From NCBI GenBank assembly GCA_963833505.1, contig CAWHYG010000007.1, positions 868,001 to 932,000 of the forward strand: a stretch of 64,000 nt of DNA, in the 5' to 3' direction. The notes beneath the pieces were generated by a model. That model made no database searches and was not told the origin of the DNA. It saw nothing but the letters and a program-made list of their open reading frames with translations. The translations under genes were made by a program, and so were the position numbers. This DNA comes from CAWHYG01 sp963833505. Its GTDB lineage: Bacteria > Eisenbacteria > RBG-16-71-46 > CAIMUX01. The stretch's first letter is position 1. The number at the start of each line of letters is the position of its first letter. Shown here in pieces: positions 62,696 through 64,000 of the stretch.

Positions 62696-63883
62696 ATGGA
62701 TCCGTTGCTGAAAGGCGTGCAGGGTTTCATCTACCCCAACGAGGTGGAGCTTCAGTGGAGCGTCTTGATCGTGCTCTACCCCTACATCACCGGCCTGGTG
62801 GCGGGCGCGTTCATCCTGGCGTCCCTGGAACGCGTGTTCATGGTCCGGGCCGTCCGGCCCACCTACCGCCTGGCCCTCTTGACCGCTTTCGCTTTCCTTC
62901 TGGTCGCTCCTCTTCCTCTTCAACTCCACCTCGGTCATCCCGAGCGCTCCTTTCAGATGTACCTGACGCCTAACGTCCACTCCGCCATGGCCATGTTCGG
63001 TTTCGTCTACCTCTGGTATCTGCTTGTCGTCCTTGTGCTGGAGATCTGGCTCGATTTCCGGCGGGACATCGTGCTTCAGGCGCGAGCGCGGACCGGCTTC
63101 GCCAGGCTGTTCTATCGCGCGCTTGCCCTTTTCTCGGACAACATCAGCGAACGCTCGCTGGCGCTGGATGACCGGATCGGACGCGTCATCACCATCATCG
63201 GGATTCCCTCCGCCTTCCTTCTCCACGGCTACGTGGGGTTCATCTTCGGATCGGTCAAGGCCAATCCCTGGTGGTCCACGCCCCTCATGCCCATCGTGTT
63301 CCTCTTCTCGGCCATGGTCTCCGGCATCGCCCTGGTCATGCTCATGTACATGGTCACCTCCCGGGCCCGGAAGAAGCCGGCCGACATGCTCTGTCTGGAC
63401 ACGATCGCCCGCTATCTCTTCTACACTTTCATCATCGACTTCAGCCTCGAGATGGTCGACCTGCTTCACCGGATCTACGAGGCGGATGAGTCGTTTCACT
63501 CGCTTGACTTCATGGTTCACACCCGCTTGTACACTTCCCACATCCTGATCCAGATCTTCCTGGGTACGCTGGTCCCCCTCGGGATGCTGGCCCTGGTCCA
63601 ACTGGTTCGCCTGACCGAGCAGGCACGGCGAAGCTTCTACGCCGTGGCCGGAGTCCTGACCCTGATCGGGATCTTCGCCATGCGCTGGAACGTGGTCATC
63701 GGAGGCCAGCTCTTTTCCAAGAGCTTCCTGGGCTATACCACCTACAAGCTGGGTTTCGCCACTCGGGAGGGACTGGTCGCCGCGGTCGCCCTCACCGTCC
63801 TTCCGTTCGTGTTGCTCTGGGTGCTGGTCAAGATCCTTCCCCCCTGGGAGGATTCGAAATCCGCGTCTCCCCTCAGGTCCTGA
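62696..63883 (+). CDS. NrfD/PsrC-type quinone-interacting membrane subunit
   Basis: A 395-residue polytopic protein with about nine helices. The opening IVLYPYITGLVAGAFILASLERVF, the APLPLQLHLGHPERSFQMYLTPNVHSAMAMFGF loop and SAMVSGIALVMLMYMVTSR are typical of NrfD/PsrC proteins, which exchange quinol electrons with ferredoxin subunits. GAGGGGG lies just before the ATG. The 197 bases separating it from the ferredoxin gene hold no supported gene. The module order cytochrome-ferredoxin-NrfD resembles parts of alternative complex III or Qrc/Tmc-type complexes. Confidence 0.93.
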   Translation: MDPLLKGVQGFIYPNEVELQWSVLIVLYPYITGLVAGAFILASLERVFMVRAVRPTYRLALLTAFAFLLVAPLPLQLHLGHPERSFQMYLTPNVHSAMAMFGFVYLWYLLVVLVLEIWLDFRRDIVLQARARTGFARLFYRALALFSDNISERSLALDDRIGRVITIIGIPSAFLLHGYVGFIFGSVKANPWWSTPLMPIVFLFSAMVSGIALVMLMYMVTSRARKKPADMLCLDTIARYLFYTFIIDFSLEMVDLLHRIYEADESFHSLDFMVHTRLYTSHILIQIFLGTLVPLGMLALVQLVRLTEQARRSFYAVAGVLTLIGIFAMRWNVVIGGQLFSKSFLGYTTYKLGFATREGLVAAVALTVLPFVLLWVLVKILPPWEDSKSASPLRS

Positions 63884-63982
63884 CCGGAGCGCGGGAAACC
63901 GGACGCGAGAGCGGTTTCATCACCGCGGAGGTTCCCGCGGCGATGCCGCCGCTGTCGGGATCGAGGGAAAGCGAGGACGGCC

Positions 63983-64000
63983 ATGCGCGCACCATTCTCC
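63983..64000 (+). CDS. Possible start of the next operon gene, cut by the window edge
   Basis: An ATG at 63983 with GAGGA seven to eleven bases upstream begins MRAPFS and runs to the edge. It lies 100 bases after NrfD on the same strand, where a further subunit would be expected. Six codons are too few to identify it. Confidence 0.35.

Noticed and set aside
62505..62711. 68-codon frame between the ferredoxin and NrfD genes
   Set aside because: It overlaps the NrfD start, has no ribosome site and an unconserved Arg-rich product.
1..64000. CRISPR arrays, insertion sequences or prophage genes
   Set aside because: I saw no regularly spaced identical repeats, no transposase or integrase motifs and no phage structural genes; the repeats found are short, diverged and inside genes.

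Overview
The window is GC-rich bacterial chromosomal DNA with densely packed genes and ATGA-type start/stop overlaps. The cell looks diderm: it has an LpxL-type acyltransferase, TatA, type IV prepilins and an outer-membrane-type cytochrome barrel. The secreted peptidases carry a FlgD-Ig-like C-terminal tail, and there is a truncated beta-helix protein of the NIQAAINAA type. Together with the multihaem respiration genes this suggests an uncultured FCB-type lineage, with Candidatus Eisenbacteria as my best guess. That placement is inference. An archaeal/eukaryotic-type PheRS and a selenocysteine tRNA are further lineage clues.

Layout. 0.3-4.2 kb: two copies of a secreted papain-like peptidase, each with its own promoter; the first has lost the catalytic Cys, and a truncated beta-helix gene lies between them. 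4.3-9.3 kb (minus): dnaJ-pheS-pheT. 9.4-15.3 kb: an exopolysaccharide operon (GT39-type, GT4 and WcaJ-type transferases) opposite a glucuronyl C5-epimerase-like gene. 15.4-21.3 kb: an orphan secreted protein, then hemW, lepB, lepA, a DUF5683 gene and tRNA-Sec. 21.4-25.7 kb: ridA, glmS, glmM, tRNA-Thr and tRNA-Phe. 25.9-35.6 kb: a two-component pair, DUF3467, an aminotransferase, a LysR regulator with a clear operator divergent from myo-inositol-phosphate synthase, an unusual radical SAM protein and an FAH-family hydrolase. 35.6-43.4 kb (minus): lpxL, dprA, obg, fmdB, aspC, coaD, rsmD, aroK, tatA. 43.7-50.5 kb: a minor-pilin operon ending in a giant prepilin with fibronectin-III and lectin-like domains, then a 5'-nucleotidase-like protein. 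50.7-51.4 kb: a DsbA/FrnE-like oxidoreductase whose first active-site Cys codon is UGA. 51.4-59.8 kb (minus): a Rieske/cytochrome b complex operon with an eight-haem cytochrome, a GltD-ferredoxin flavoprotein, a cupredoxin and a cytochrome-barrel. 60-64 kb: a PAS-LuxR regulator and a tetrahaem cytochrome / four-cluster ferredoxin / NrfD module.

The most striking observation is the probable selenoprotein at 50699-51436. It has a strong ribosome binding site, reads through UGA in a U-P-W-C motif, is followed by a hairpin of bacterial SECIS type, and shares the window with an encoded tRNA-Sec. Two other themes recur. First, short tandem DNA repeats translate in frame into loops or tails of conserved proteins (PheT, HemW, DUF5683, DprA, TatA). 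Second, single-base frameshifts break otherwise intact conserved genes (pheT, dnaJ, wcaJ twice, fimT-like, pilW-like, gltD-like, cupredoxin). Several sit in G/C runs, so consensus errors are the simplest explanation.
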